A stretch of DNA of 64,000 bases from Sandaracinobacteroides sp041909755 (GCF_041909755.1 NZ_JAYRCW010000004.1:1-64000), one strand, 5' to 3'. Numbered from the stretch's first letter, positions 15,711 through 24,483 are shown. Made by a program: numbers and translations. The notes: generated by a model not told the origin, from the letters alone.

Positions 15711-17606
15711 ATGACATCAACAGGATCGGATCATGCCGGCTCAGCCCATGCGAAGGATGGGCTGCCGAAGCTGATGCTCGGCGCGCTGGGGGTCGTCTTT
15801 GGCGACATCGGCACCTCGCCGCTCTACGCTCTCAGGGAAACCTTTGCCGGGCACCATCCGCTGCCGGTTGATCCCTATCACATCCAAGGCGTCATCAGCC
15901 TGATCTTCTGGACGATGATGCTGATCGTCACGGTGAAATATGTGGGCATCATCCTGCGTGCCGACAATCGTGGGGAGGGCGGGACGATCGCACTCCAGGC
16001 GCTGCTGATGCGGCACGGCCATGGGCGGCGCTGGGCGCCCTGGGTGGTCGTGCTGGGCATTTTGGCAACCGCCCTGTTCTTCGGGGAAAGCATCATCACG
16101 CCCGCAATCTCGGTGCTGTCCGCCGTCGAGGGGCTGACTGTGGTTGAGGCGAAGCTTCAGCCGCTGGTGTTGCCGATCTCGATCGGGATCATCGTCGCGC
16201 TGTTCCTGATCCAGGCCTATGGCACATCCAAGGTGGGGGCGTTGTTCGGGCCGATCACGCTCGTCTATTTCCTCACGCTGGCGACGCTGGGCGTGATCAA
16301 CATCCTCGCCAACCCGGTGATCCTGCAGGCGCTTTCGCCGCACCACGCGGTCAACTTCTTCCGGACAGATGGGCTGCTGGCGTTTCTCGCGCTGTCATCG
16401 GTGGTGCTGGCCGTCACGGGGGCCGAAGCGCTCTACGCCGACATGGGGCATTTCGGCCGCAATCCCATCAAGCTCAGCTGGATGACGATCGTTCTGCCGT
16501 CGCTGATGCTGTGCTATCTCGGGCAGGGCGCGCTGCTGATCGGGGATCCGTCCGCCATCCGCAATCCCTTCTTCCTTCTGGCGCCGGAACATCTGCGGCT
16601 TCCGCTCGTGATCCTTGCCACCATGGCGACGGTCATTGCCTCGCAGGCGGTGATTTCGGGCGCCTTCTCCATCACCCGGCAGGCCGTCCAGCTCGGCTAT
16701 CTGCCGCGCCTCAGGATCCTGCACACCTCGGCGTCGACGGAAGGTCAGATCTATATCCCCTTCATCAACTGGACGCTGCTGGTGCTGGTGATCATCCTGG
16801 TCCTCGGCTTCGAAACCTCCTCCAACCTGGCGGCCGCCTATGGCATTTCCGTCACCGGCACGATGTTCATCTCCACCTGCATGATGGGGATCCTGATCCT
16901 CTATGTATGGAAATGGAACCGCTGGCTGGCAGGGCTGGTGATCGGCACATTCCTGATCATCGACGGGGCCTATTTCAGCGCGAACCTGACGAAGATTCCC
17001 GATGGCGGCTGGTTCCCGCTGGCGATCGGCCTGTTCGCCTTCACCCTGCTCACGACATGGGCGCGCGGCCGCTACCTGATGAACCAGCGCCTCACCGAAT
17101 CGGCGATGCCGATGGAGGTGTTCATCAAGTCGGCTGCGCGGACGGCGACGCGGGTGCATGGAACCGCCGTCTTCATGACGTCCACGCCGCAGGGCGTGCC
17201 GCATGCGCTGCTTCACAATCTGAAGCACAACAAGGTGCTGCACGACCGCATCCTGATCCTGACGGTGGTGATCGACGAGATTCCCTTCGTCGACCTGGAG
17301 GACAGGGTGGAAGTCGTCGATCTCGGCGAGAATTTCTACCGGATGATCCTGCGCTACGGCTTCATGCAGCAGCCCGACGTGCCCGCCACGCTGAAGATCG
17401 TGGAAAACTGCGGCCCGCAGATCAAGATGATGGACACCAGCTTCTTCCTCGCCCGCCAGACGCTTCTGCCCTCCGAGCGGCCGGGGATGGCGATCTGGCG
17501 CGAAAAGCTGTTCGCCTGGATGCTGCGCAACGCGGAATCCGCGATGGAGTTCTTCAAGCTGCCGACCAACCGCGTCGTCGAGTTGGGGAGCCAGGTCGAG
17601 ATCTGA
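15711..17606 (+). CDS. kup: potassium transporter Kup
   Basis: A 631-residue proton-coupled potassium uptake protein. The family's first transmembrane segment is intact: LMLGALGVVFGDIGTSPLYAL, followed by SLIFWTMMLIVTVKYV and ADNRGEGGTIALQALL. Twelve hydrophobic helices are followed by a cytoplasmic C-terminal domain with SFFLARQTLLPSERPGM near the end. ATG 15711 (MTSTGSDHAG) is chosen; a TTG at 15666 would add 15 unconserved residues. It is a monocistronic gene in the gap between ccm and hem clusters. Confidence 0.93.
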   Translation: MTSTGSDHAGSAHAKDGLPKLMLGALGVVFGDIGTSPLYALRETFAGHHPLPVDPYHIQGVISLIFWTMMLIVTVKYVGIILRADNRGEGGTIALQALLMRHGHGRRWAPWVVVLGILATALFFGESIITPAISVLSAVEGLTVVEAKLQPLVLPISIGIIVALFLIQAYGTSKVGALFGPITLVYFLTLATLGVINILANPVILQALSPHHAVNFFRTDGLLAFLALSSVVLAVTGAEALYADMGHFGRNPIKLSWMTIVLPSLMLCYLGQGALLIGDPSAIRNPFFLLAPEHLRLPLVILATMATVIASQAVISGAFSITRQAVQLGYLPRLRILHTSASTEGQIYIPFINWTLLVLVIILVLGFETSSNLAAAYGISVTGTMFISTCMMGILILYVWKWNRWLAGLVIGTFLIIDGAYFSANLTKIPDGGWFPLAIGLFAFTLLTTWARGRYLMNQRLTESAMPMEVFIKSAARTATRVHGTAVFMTSTPQGVPHALLHNLKHNKVLHDRILILTVVIDEIPFVDLEDRVEVVDLGENFYRMILRYGFMQQPDVPATLKIVENCGPQIKMMDTSFFLARQTLLPSERPGMAIWREKLFAWMLRNAESAMEFFKLPTNRVVELGSQVEI

Positions 17607-17653
17607 GACGGGCCGGTAACGCCGCAAGGCACCACGGCAACAGGCACTACGGC

Positions 17654-17690
17654 AAAAAAGAAGGGCCGCGATCCGAAGATCGCGGCCCTT
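17654..17690 (-). terminator. intrinsic terminator for the Ala-rich lipoprotein
   Basis: Perfect 13-bp stem, 17661-17673 with 17678-17690. On the reverse strand it has a TTCG tetraloop and runs directly into a T-rich tail (the A-run at 17654-17659). It follows the reverse-strand lipoprotein stop by 23 bp. It could also stop forward kup transcripts, though CTTTTC after it is weaker. Confidence 0.85.
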
Positions 17691-17713
17691 CCGCTTTTCA
17701 GCTTGAAAGTCGC

Positions 17714-18034
17714 TTACTTGGCGACTTCGGCAGCCTTTTGCTCGACAGCAGCAGCAGCCGCTTCGACTTCGCCAGCAGCAGCGGCGGTCGCGTCGGCGGC
17801 AGCGGCGGTCGCGCCGGCAGCAGCGTCGGTGGTGGCAGCAGCGGCCGTGTCGGCAGCAGCGTCAACCGTGGCGGCAGCGGCGTCAGCCGTGGTGGCAGCA
17901 GCTTCAGCGGTGGCGTCGGCAGCAGCGGCCGTGTCGGCAGCGGCTTCGGCGGTCGCGTCGGCGGCCTTCTTTTCGCCGCAAGCGGCGAGGACGGCGAGGC
18001 TGGCAACGGCAGCGATGGTGAGAGCCTTGTTCAT
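17714..18034 (-). CDS. Ala-rich lipoprotein
   Basis: A 106-residue protein with a lipoprotein signal peptide: MNKALTIAAVASLAVLAACG, lipobox LAAC. The mature part is almost only Ala, Asp, Thr, Glu and Val in an AADATAEAAADTAAAA-like pattern, ending EVEAAAAAVEQKAAEVAK. It is low-complexity and probably helical or disordered, anchored to a membrane. The ribosome site AGGAGGT is excellent. No family can be assigned with confidence; similar Ala-rich lipoproteins occur in sphingomonads. A strong terminator suggests high expression. Confidence 0.8.
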   Translation of the reverse strand: MNKALTIAAVASLAVLAACGEKKAADATAEAAADTAAAADATAEAAATTADAAAATVDAAADTAAAATTDAAAGATAAAADATAAAAGEVEAAAAAVEQKAAEVAK

Positions 18035-18179
18035 TCTGACCTCCTGATCGGGCACATGTCCCAAGTTGTTGCAGGCCATGGGGGCAAACCCAAAACTGGG
18101 ACCTTGCGGCCGCAAACCCGTGGACGGCGCGAACGCATGTTGCGCCGCCACGAAGTTTTCGCGCCTTGCATGAAGCTGT

Positions 18180-18207
18180 TTCATATTTCAAGCCTGATTG
18201 TTGACAA
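18180..18207 (-). promoter_or_regulatory. predicted promoter of the Ala-rich lipoprotein gene
   Basis: On the reverse strand TTGTCA (18207-18202), a 16-bp spacer, and TATGAA (18185-18180) form a sigma70-like pair 146 bp upstream of the ATG. The GC-rich leader between contains a small hairpin with GGCGC/GCGCC arms. The 228-bp gap also serves hemC on the other strand, where a TTGACA at 18201 may be its -35 box with no good -10. Confidence 0.4.
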
Positions 18208-18262
18208 AGGCGCTCAACAGAGCTTGGCGCCCGTCGATGAAGCAGGCAGAAGGGCGCCTGTG

Positions 18263-19186
18263 ATGACAGTCGCACCGATCCGCCTTGGCACGCGCGCCTC
18301 TCCGCTGGCGATGGCGCAGGCCCGGATGGCGGCTTCCGCCCTTTCCCTGACGCATGGCCTTAGGGAAGGCGATGTCCAAATCTTGCCAGTCCAGACCACC
18401 GGAGACAGGGTGCAGGACAGGCCGCTGGCCGAGATTGGCGGAAAGGCCCTCTGGACGAAGGAACTGGATCGCGCCCTGATCGAGGGTGAGATCGATTTCG
18501 CCGTTCATTCCATGAAGGATGTCGAAACCCGGCTCGCGGCTGGCGTGATGCTGGCGGCCGTGCTGCCCCGCGCCGACGCGCGCGACCGCTTGATCGGTGC
18601 CGATTCGATCGCCGACATACCGGCGGGCGCCATCGTCGGCACCTCCAGCCCGCGCCGTGCCGCGCAACTGCTCAACCGGCGGCCCGACCTGCGGGTGGAA
18701 AGCCTGCGGGGCAATGTGGAGACCCGGCTGCGCGCCATCGCAGACGGACGGGTGGCCGCCACCTTCCTGGCCGCCGCCGGGCTGGACAGGCTGGGGATTT
18801 CGGCTGGCGTCGCATTGTCGCTGGATGAGTGGCTGCCGGCGGCCTCGCAGGGGATCGTCGGCATCACCTGCCGGGACGGCGACGCCCGGATTGTCCCGCT
18901 GCTTGCCGCCATCAGCGATGCGGCGGCGTTCCAGGCGCTGAGGGCGGAGCGCGCGGTGCTGGAAGGGTTGGGCGGCAGCTGTCACACGGCTGTCGCCGTA
19001 CACGCCGATTCCAGCCCGACAGGGAATCTGCGTGCCGAGCTGCTCAGCCCGGACGGCCGGGACAGCATCAGGGGGGAGGCCGATGTGACGACCGATCCGC
19101 ATGCCGCCGGATTGCACCTGGCGCGCACGCTGATGAACCGCGCAACGCCCGCGATCCTGCAATCCCTGGAGCAGGCGCCGGCTTGA
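18263..19186 (+). CDS. hemC: porphobilinogen deaminase (hydroxymethylbilane synthase)
   Basis: A 307-residue HemC of normal length. IRLGTRASPLAMAQARM opens the protein, VQTTGDRVQDRPLAEIGGKALWTKELDRAL carries active-site residues, GTSSPRRAAQLL is present, and GGSCHTAVAVHA carries the Cys that binds the dipyrromethane cofactor. The enzyme links four porphobilinogens into hydroxymethylbilane. ATG 18263 is preferred to a GTG three bases upstream. hemD overlaps its stop by four bases. Confidence 0.95.
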   Translation: MTVAPIRLGTRASPLAMAQARMAASALSLTHGLREGDVQILPVQTTGDRVQDRPLAEIGGKALWTKELDRALIEGEIDFAVHSMKDVETRLAAGVMLAAVLPRADARDRLIGADSIADIPAGAIVGTSSPRRAAQLLNRRPDLRVESLRGNVETRLRAIADGRVAATFLAAAGLDRLGISAGVALSLDEWLPAASQGIVGITCRDGDARIVPLLAAISDAAAFQALRAERAVLEGLGGSCHTAVAVHADSSPTGNLRAELLSPDGRDSIRGEADVTTDPHAAGLHLARTLMNRATPAILQSLEQAPA

Positions 19187-19893
19187 CGCGGCCCCTTCTG
19201 CTGCTGACCCGGCCCGGGGAGGAGGCCGAGGCGACTGCAAGTGCCGCCGGCGCAGCCGGCTTCGAGACGCTGTCCGCTCCGCTCCTCCATATCGACGCGC
19301 TGGATTGGTCGCTGCCGGCCGACGCCGCGCCGGATGCCCTGCTGTTCACCAGCGCCCGCGCCCCGCACATCGTGGCATCGCGCAGGCCGGATCTGCGAAG
19401 CCTGCCCGCTTACGCCGTCGGGCCGAACACGGCCGCTGCGGTCGGCAGGGCCGGTTTCCGCCTCGCCGCAGTTGGCGAAGCGGATGGCAGCGCCATCGTG
19501 GCCCGGGCGGCCGCAGGGGGCGTCCGAAACTTGCTGCACATGGCCGGCGAACAGGCCGCGAGGCTGGATGTTCCAGAGGGCATCCGTCTCACCCGCGTGC
19601 CGGTCTATGCCGCCAGGCTTGCGGCCGACCTGCCGGAGGCCGCGCTGGAGGCCCTGCGGTCCGGCGCCTTGTTCGCGACCCTGCTGTTCTCGCCGCGCAC
19701 CGCCGCGCATTTCCGTCAATTGCTTGATCAGCATCGGCTGGTGGTCGGGGCGCAGCGCATCATCGCCTTGAGTTCCGCCGTCGCAGAGGCAGCGGGCGAT
19801 GGCTGGCAGGACGTTGGTGTCGCGGCGTCGCCCACGCGGGAACAGGCTCTGGCCGCCGCGATGGCGCTGTGGCAAGGCAAGCGCCATGGTTGA
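19183..19893 (+). CDS. hemD: uroporphyrinogen-III synthase
   Basis: A 236-residue HemD with the usual weak conservation: LLLTRPGEEAEATASAAGAAGFETL at the N-terminus, DALLFTSARA and YAVGPNTAAAV turns in the middle, and FATLLFSPRTAAHFRQLL and IALSSAVAEAA in the C-terminal half. It cyclises and inverts ring D of hydroxymethylbilane. The start is TTG at 19183, which overlaps the hemC stop (TTGA); no ATG lies nearby, and such TTG starts recur in this window. Confidence 0.88.
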   Translation: MTRPLLLLTRPGEEAEATASAAGAAGFETLSAPLLHIDALDWSLPADAAPDALLFTSARAPHIVASRRPDLRSLPAYAVGPNTAAAVGRAGFRLAAVGEADGSAIVARAAAGGVRNLLHMAGEQAARLDVPEGIRLTRVPVYAARLAADLPEAALEALRSGALFATLLFSPRTAAHFRQLLDQHRLVVGAQRIIALSSAVAEAAGDGWQDVGVAASPTREQALAAAMALWQGKRHG

Positions 19894-20890
19894 TGGCCCG
19901 CTTGATGAACTGGACCGCCTGGCGGCCCGAAGCCTTGCCGCACGCGAAGCCGAATCGAAGCGCCGTCCCGGTCGCCCGGTCTGGCCCTGGGTGATATCCG
20001 CCGTGTTGCTGGCGTTTGCGCTGGGAATGATCGGCAGCCCCTGGTTCGAGCGCGAGGCGCGCAGCCACATGCCGGTCGAACTGCGCAGCGAATCCCTGCC
20101 TGCGCCCGATCCCCGCGTGGACGGGCTTGTCGAACGGATCGAACGGCTGGAATCGGCTGCTCCCCCGCCGGCGCTGCCCGCGACATCGCAAGCACAGGCG
20201 CCGGCCGTGGATGCGCTGGACGACCGCGTGGCAGCGATGGAATCGCAGGCCGGCACGCTGGCGGCCGCTGTGGAGGCGCTTGCGGCCGAACAGGCGCGCA
20301 GCAGCAATGCCCTTGCCCTGGAAGACAGCCGCCTGAAAGACCTGTTCCTGCTGGCGCTGGCCCGTCGCATGCTGGAGGCCGGGCGCCCGCTGACTTCGCT
20401 GGAGCCTGCTCTGGAGGCCCGTTACCGCCAGTCGGAACCCGCAGCGCTCGACGCGCTTCTGGCATGGTCCCGCGCGCCGCAGTCCCGCCATACGCTGAAA
20501 CTGGGGCTGGATGCGCTGAACGGAGAGGTTGCGGCGCACAAGCCGGCAGAGAAGGGCTGGTGGGACCGGCTGAAGGAGCGATTGGGCGGCCTTGTGACCG
20601 TGCGGGAATCGGGTGGCTCGCGACCGGTCGACCATCAGGCGCAGATGGCGAAAGCCGAAGACGCGATGGCGGCCGGAGACGTGACCCTGGCGATCGCAGC
20701 GCTGCAACCGCTGCCGCAGACGCAGGGCATTCGCCAATGGACGGCGGATGCGCGGCTGCTGCAGGCCGCCGATGCGGCCCTGTCGCGGCTCGAAGGGGCA
20801 GCGATCGACGATGCAGCGGCAAGGATCGCGCAGGATGCGCCTGCGCCCCCGCAGCCGCAGGCGGCTCCACAGGGGCAACCGGCGCCTTAA
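19886..20890 (+). CDS. membrane-anchored hypothetical protein after hemD (COG4223-like)
   Basis: A 334-residue protein. After a basic cytoplasmic tail (ESKRRPGRPVW) comes one transmembrane helix (WVISAVLLAFALGMIGSPWF), then a long periplasmic region with coiled-coil (VDGLVERIERLES, LDDRVAAMESQAGTLAAAVEAL) and an alpha-helical repeat domain; the tail is Pro/Gln/Ala-rich. This is the layout of alphaproteobacterial COG4223 proteins, which often follow hemD and show remote likeness to mitofilin/HemX. Its start overlaps hemD, so co-expression with tetrapyrrole synthesis is likely. Function is unknown. Confidence 0.72.
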   Translation: MVDGPLDELDRLAARSLAAREAESKRRPGRPVWPWVISAVLLAFALGMIGSPWFEREARSHMPVELRSESLPAPDPRVDGLVERIERLESAAPPPALPATSQAQAPAVDALDDRVAAMESQAGTLAAAVEALAAEQARSSNALALEDSRLKDLFLLALARRMLEAGRPLTSLEPALEARYRQSEPAALDALLAWSRAPQSRHTLKLGLDALNGEVAAHKPAEKGWWDRLKERLGGLVTVRESGGSRPVDHQAQMAKAEDAMAAGDVTLAIAALQPLPQTQGIRQWTADARLLQAADAALSRLEGAAIDDAAARIAQDAPAPPQPQAAPQGQPAP

Positions 20891-20966
20891 CCAGCCGGCC
20901 CGCTTGCGCCCGCAATGCTGCACCGGCTAACGAGGGGCCGATCTCAACAGCGGGAACGGATTGCAG

Positions 20967-22268
20967 ATGCGCGTCGCCATGATCGGATCGGGATATGTCG
21001 GGCTGGTGTCCGGCGCATGTTTCGCGGATTTCGGGCACGATGTCGTCTGCGTGGACAAGGATCCCGGCAAGATCGAGCGGCTGAAGGCCAATGTGATGCC
21101 GATCTACGAGCCGGGCCTCGACGATCTCGTCGAATCCAACGTGAAAGCCGGGCGGCTCAGCTTCACGACCGATCTGGCCGAGGGGATGAAGGGCGCACAG
21201 GCCGTCTTCATCGCCGTGGGCACACCCTCGCGCCGGGGCGACGGTCATGCCGATCTCAGCTATGTCTATGCGGCAGCAAAGGAAATCGCGCAGAATATCG
21301 AAGGGTTCACGGTGATCGTGACCAAGTCCACGGTGCCCGTCGGCACGGGGGATGAAGTGGAACGCATCATCCGCGAAGCCAATCCGAAGGCCGATTTCGC
21401 GGTTGCCTCCAATCCTGAATTCCTGCGCGAAGGCGCGGCCATCGCCGATTTCAAGCGCCCGGACCGCATCGTAGTCGGGGTGGAGGATGATCGCGCGCAG
21501 GCCGTTCTCGAGGAGCTGTATCGCCCGCTCTACCTGAACCAGGCGCCCATCATGGTGACGAGCCGGCGAACGTCGGAACTCACCAAATATGCCGCGAATG
21601 CCTTCCTGGCGGTGAAGATCACCTTCATCAACGAGATTGCGGACCTGTGCGAAAAGGTCGGCGCAAACGTGCAGGATGTCGCACGCGGCATCGGGCTCGA
21701 CAATCGAATCGGCTCCAAGTTCCTGAACGCCGGGCCGGGCTATGGCGGCAGCTGCTTCCCGAAGGACACGCTCGCCCTCATCAAGACCGCGCAGGACAAT
21801 GACGCGCCGGTGCGCATCGTGGAAACGGTCGCGCAGGTGAATGACAACCGCAAGCGGGCCATGGGCCGCCGCGTGATCGCGGCTGCGGGCGGCGATGTGC
21901 GCGGCAAGAAGATCGGCGTGCTGGGCCTTACCTTCAAGCCGAACACCGACGACATGCGCGACAGCCCGGCGATCGCGATCATCCAGACCCTGCAGGACGC
22001 GGGCGCAAGGGTTTCCGCCTTTGACCCTGAAGGCGTGGAGCAGGCAAAGCTGGTGCTGCAGAATGTCGACTATGCCGACAGCCCCTATGCCGCTTTGGAC
22101 GGCGCGGACGCGATGGTGCTGGTGACGGAATGGGATGCCTTCCGCGCCCTCGATCTGGCGCGGGTGAAGAGCCTGCTGAAGTCTCCGGTGGTGGTGGATC
22201 TGCGCAATGTCTATCGCGCCGACGAGATGGCGCGCCACGGCCTCCAGTACAGCGGCATCGGCCGTTAG
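20967..22268 (+). CDS. ugd: UDP-glucose 6-dehydrogenase
   Basis: A 433-residue Ugd. The N-terminal NAD site MRVAMIGSGYVGLVSGACFA, the substrate block KYAANAFLAVKITFINEIADLCE, the catalytic-Cys loop PGYGGSCFPKDT and the C-terminal GLTFKPNTDDMRDSPA are all intact. It oxidises UDP-glucose to UDP-glucuronate for exopolysaccharide or lipid A sugars. ATG 20967 starts at the conserved MRVAMIG; an in-frame TTG six bases earlier is ignored. Confidence 0.95.
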   Translation: MRVAMIGSGYVGLVSGACFADFGHDVVCVDKDPGKIERLKANVMPIYEPGLDDLVESNVKAGRLSFTTDLAEGMKGAQAVFIAVGTPSRRGDGHADLSYVYAAAKEIAQNIEGFTVIVTKSTVPVGTGDEVERIIREANPKADFAVASNPEFLREGAAIADFKRPDRIVVGVEDDRAQAVLEELYRPLYLNQAPIMVTSRRTSELTKYAANAFLAVKITFINEIADLCEKVGANVQDVARGIGLDNRIGSKFLNAGPGYGGSCFPKDTLALIKTAQDNDAPVRIVETVAQVNDNRKRAMGRRVIAAAGGDVRGKKIGVLGLTFKPNTDDMRDSPAIAIIQTLQDAGARVSAFDPEGVEQAKLVLQNVDYADSPYAALDGADAMVLVTEWDAFRALDLARVKSLLKSPVVVDLRNVYRADEMARHGLQYSGIGR

Positions 22269-22287
22269 CGGCTGGCCTGCCAACCGG

Positions 22288-22316
22288 TTGCAACGGCGGA
22301 CTTCCCTCTCTATAGC
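22288..22316 (+). promoter_or_regulatory. predicted promoter of tRNA-Ser
   Basis: TTGCAA (22288-22293), a 17-bp spacer and TATAGC (22311-22316) lie upstream of the tRNA. The implied start near 22323 is about 13 bp before the mature 5' end at 22336. Confidence 0.62.
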
Positions 22317-22335
22317 CCGCCGTCTGCTGCTGCTC

Positions 22336-22427
22336 GGAGTCGTGGGTGAGTGGCTGAAACCAGCAGTTTGCTAAACTGCCGTACTGGGTAACCGGTACCG
22401 AGGGTTCGAATCCCTCCGACTCCGCCA
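22336..22427 (+). tRNA. tRNA-Ser (anticodon GCU)
   Basis: The seven-base acceptor stem GGAGTCG pairs with CGACTCC at 22417-22423, followed by the discriminator and an encoded CCA. The anticodon arm GCAGT-TTGCTAA-ACTGC gives anticodon GCT at 22370-22372, which reads AGC/AGU serine codons. The long variable arm (CGTACTGGGTAACCGGTACCG) is typical of serine tRNAs, and GGTTCGAATCC forms the T-loop. No integrated element follows it here. Confidence 0.96.
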
Positions 22428-22521
22428 CATTTGTGCAAAATCAGCAGGTTACCCGAAATTCTTCGATGGTGTGCGCTATCGGCGCCGTGCGTGCAGCGGC
22501 GTCGTGCCACGGCCAATTGCG

Positions 22522-22549
22522 TTGCAGTGCCACCCGGCCTCGCTATAGA
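22522..22549 (+). promoter_or_regulatory. predicted promoter of the cytochrome c gene
   Basis: TTGCAG (22522-22527), a 16-bp spacer and TATAGA (22544-22549) are a sigma70-like pair, 59 bp upstream of the ATG at 22608. Confidence 0.48.
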
Positions 22550-22607
22550 CTTGCCACGTTGCGGAATCGCGGGCCAGGGGGCCACGCCTGCCAGTGAAGG
22601 GGTGTCG

Positions 22608-23111
22608 ATGAACAAGGGAATTCCGGGCCTTACGGGGTCGGCCGCGCTGCTCCTGCTGCTCGCCGCATGCGGCTCCAAGCCAGCGGAAACCGCTGCGCCC
22701 GCCGCCGAACCGACGGCAACTGAGGCCACGCCCGCCGCCGACGCCGCACCAGCAGCGCCTGCGCCAGCGCCTGCCCCTGAGGTTTTCGCCGAGCTGACCG
22801 GTGATGCCGCTGCCGGGAAGACCGTGTTCATCCAGTGTCAGGCCTGCCATTCGCTGAAGGAAGGCGAAAATCGCGTGGGCCCGTCGCTGCACAAGGTGAT
22901 CGGCGCGACGGCCGGGCATGTAGCCGATTTCCGCTATTCCGACGCCAACAAGGGCAGCGGGATCGTCTGGACGGAAGAGAAGCTGTTCGAATATCTGAAA
23001 AATCCCCGTGCGACGGTGCCCGGCACCACGATGGCGTTCGCCGGAATTGCCGATCCGCAGAAGCGCGCAAACCTGATCGCCTATCTGAAGGCGAACGGCG
23101 GGGCCGGCTGA
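22608..23111 (+). CDS. lipoprotein class I cytochrome c
   Basis: A 167-residue lipoprotein cytochrome. The signal GLTGSAALLLLLAACGSK ends in a lipobox Cys, followed by an Ala/Pro/Glu-rich linker of about 35 residues, then a c-type domain with FIQCQACHSLKEGENRVGPSLHKVIG (CxxCH haem site) and PGTTMAFAGI with the axial Met. The domain resembles cytochrome c2/c550. Anchoring by lipid and a flexible linker suggests electron delivery between membrane complexes. It depends on the ccm system at 9436-14951 for haem attachment. Confidence 0.92.
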   Translation: MNKGIPGLTGSAALLLLLAACGSKPAETAAPAAEPTATEATPAADAAPAAPAPAPAPEVFAELTGDAAAGKTVFIQCQACHSLKEGENRVGPSLHKVIGATAGHVADFRYSDANKGSGIVWTEEKLFEYLKNPRATVPGTTMAFAGIADPQKRANLIAYLKANGGAG

Positions 23112-23148
23112 TCGGGGCTGCGTTCAATTCCCGCGCGCCACGGCCGTG

Positions 23149-23176
23149 AACCGGGGAAGGGCTGACGCCCCCGGTT
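23149..23176 (+). terminator. hairpin after cytochrome c gene
   Basis: AACCGGGG (23149-23156) pairs with CCCCGGTT (23169-23176) around a 12-base loop, followed by one T. It is a weak candidate terminator 37 bp after the stop. Confidence 0.4.
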
Positions 23177-23200
23177 TCGGCTGAAGGAAGGGCGCAGGCA

Positions 23201-23491
23201 ATGGATCTTGGCGGGCACAGGGCCTTTCGCATGGGGTCCGCCCAGCTCCCCAGAGAGGAGGCTTCCGGCCGCGTCGGGCTGTCATTGCTCGCCACCGCCT
23301 GGTCAGCCCTCGGATCGGGCCGTGCGGAAAGCGTCTGCCTCCTTCTGCGATCCGGCAGTCTCATCGAAGGGGTGCTGGCGATCCGCATGGATGGGGCCAT
23401 CGCCGAAGCAGCGACGCGACCGGGCCATTTCACCCACGCCTTCGCAGTGGACGAGGTGGTGATGGTTCGGCAGGTCCCGCGCGGCGGCTAG
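23201..23491 (+). CDS. hypothetical protein, 96 residues
   Basis: A small open frame starting MDLGGHRAFRMGSAQL with GAAGG upstream of the ATG. It has ordinary local codon use, with G or C in most third positions, and ends VDEVVMVRQVPRGG. The middle is LSLLATAWSALGSG and VCLLLRSGSLIEGVLAIRMDG, a possible short alpha/beta fold. I recognise no family. Its TAG and the reverse-strand oxidoreductase TAG interlock in CTAG. It could be a real short gene or chance. Confidence 0.48.
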   Translation: MDLGGHRAFRMGSAQLPREEASGRVGLSLLATAWSALGSGRAESVCLLLRSGSLIEGVLAIRMDGAIAEAATRPGHFTHAFAVDEVVMVRQVPRGG

Positions 23492-24483
23492 AGCCCGAAG
23501 GCTTCCGCCATCAGCCGGTAGCTGTGCATCCGGTCCTGATGGTCGTGCAGAATGTTCACCAGCATCAATTCATCCGCGCCATAGAGCGCTGCCTTCGCCT
23601 CCAGCGCTGCGCGGCATTCCGCAGCCGTGCCGATGATCGGCCGGCGCGCGGTCGGCATTGGCACCGGGTTGGCCGCCAGCCAGCCGGCAGCGATGTCCGG
23701 CGCGGGCACGGCGATCAATTGCCCCTGTTGCAGGTGGGCGAACATCATGCGCGAGGGCCCGGCCATCCATTGCGCCCGCTCGCTGCTGTCGGCCGCCACC
23801 ACCCAGCAGGCCACCACCAGTTTAGGCTGTTCGGCGCGGGGCGACGGGCGGAACGCGGCGCGATAGCGATCCGCCAGATGCGGCACTTCGCCCGCGATGA
23901 AATCGGCGATGCAATAGGGAAGGCCCAGCGCCCCTGCGAGGTCCGCGCTGTCGGGGCTTGATCCCAGCATCCAGATCGCGGGCTTCGCGGGGCCTCCGGG
24001 CAGGTTCATCGCCAGGTGCCGGAACGGATGCTCCGGCGGAAATGCGCGGTCATAATAGGCCATCAGCTCCTGCACCTGCTGCGGGAACTCCATCGGCGTG
24101 CGCTGCCGCCGGTCCTGCTGCAGGGCATAGGCGGTCAGCTGGTCGGCGCCGGGCGCGCGCCCCAGGCCCAGGTCCACGCGTCCGGGAAACAGCGCTTCCA
24201 GCATGGAAAAGCTCTCGGCCACCTTGAAGGGGGAATAATGCGGCAGCATCACGCCACCGGTTCCGATGCGGATACGCGCCGTTTCCCGGCCGATCGCTGC
24301 CAGCATGATTTCCGGGGAGGCCGAGGCAAGCGCCGGCGTCGCATGATGTTCCGCCATCCAGAAGCGGTGATAGCCCAGCCTGTCCGCCAGCGCGGCCAGT
24401 TCCAGCGAATTGCGCAGCGCCTGCCCCCCGCTGCCGCCGTCGGAAATCGGGGACTGGTCAAGAACGGAGAGCTTCAGGCCCAT
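23488..24483 (-). CDS. LLM class flavin-dependent oxidoreductase
   Basis: A 331-residue luciferase-like monooxygenase. The N-terminus LKLSVLDQSPISDGGSG and LADRLGYHRFWMAEHHATPALASASPEI are family signatures. IRIGTGGVMLPHYSPFKVAESFSMLEALFPGRVDLGLGRAPG continues the F420/FMN-type barrel. The family uses reduced flavin to oxygenate varied substrates; the substrate here is not evident. The start ATG 24483 overlaps the stop of the CCA-adding enzyme (ATGA) upstream. Confidence 0.9.
   Translation of the reverse strand: MGLKLSVLDQSPISDGGSGGQALRNSLELAALADRLGYHRFWMAEHHATPALASASPEIMLAAIGRETARIRIGTGGVMLPHYSPFKVAESFSMLEALFPGRVDLGLGRAPGADQLTAYALQQDRRQRTPMEFPQQVQELMAYYDRAFPPEHPFRHLAMNLPGGPAKPAIWMLGSSPDSADLAGALGLPYCIADFIAGEVPHLADRYRAAFRPSPRAEQPKLVVACWVVAADSSERAQWMAGPSRMMFAHLQQGQLIAVPAPDIAAGWLAANPVPMPTARRPIIGTAAECRAALEAKAALYGADELMLVNILHDHQDRMHSYRLMAEAFGL

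Noticed and set aside
17698..18006. Pro/Leu-rich and Ala/Val-rich frames opposite the lipoprotein
   Set aside because: They are frame shadows of the Ala-repeat DNA; only the reverse frame has a lipobox and a ribosome site.
16511..18262. Very long open frame leading into hemC across the kup gene
   Set aside because: The first part is kup read out of phase and the lipoprotein region antisense; hemC starts at 18263 with the conserved IRLGTRASPLA.
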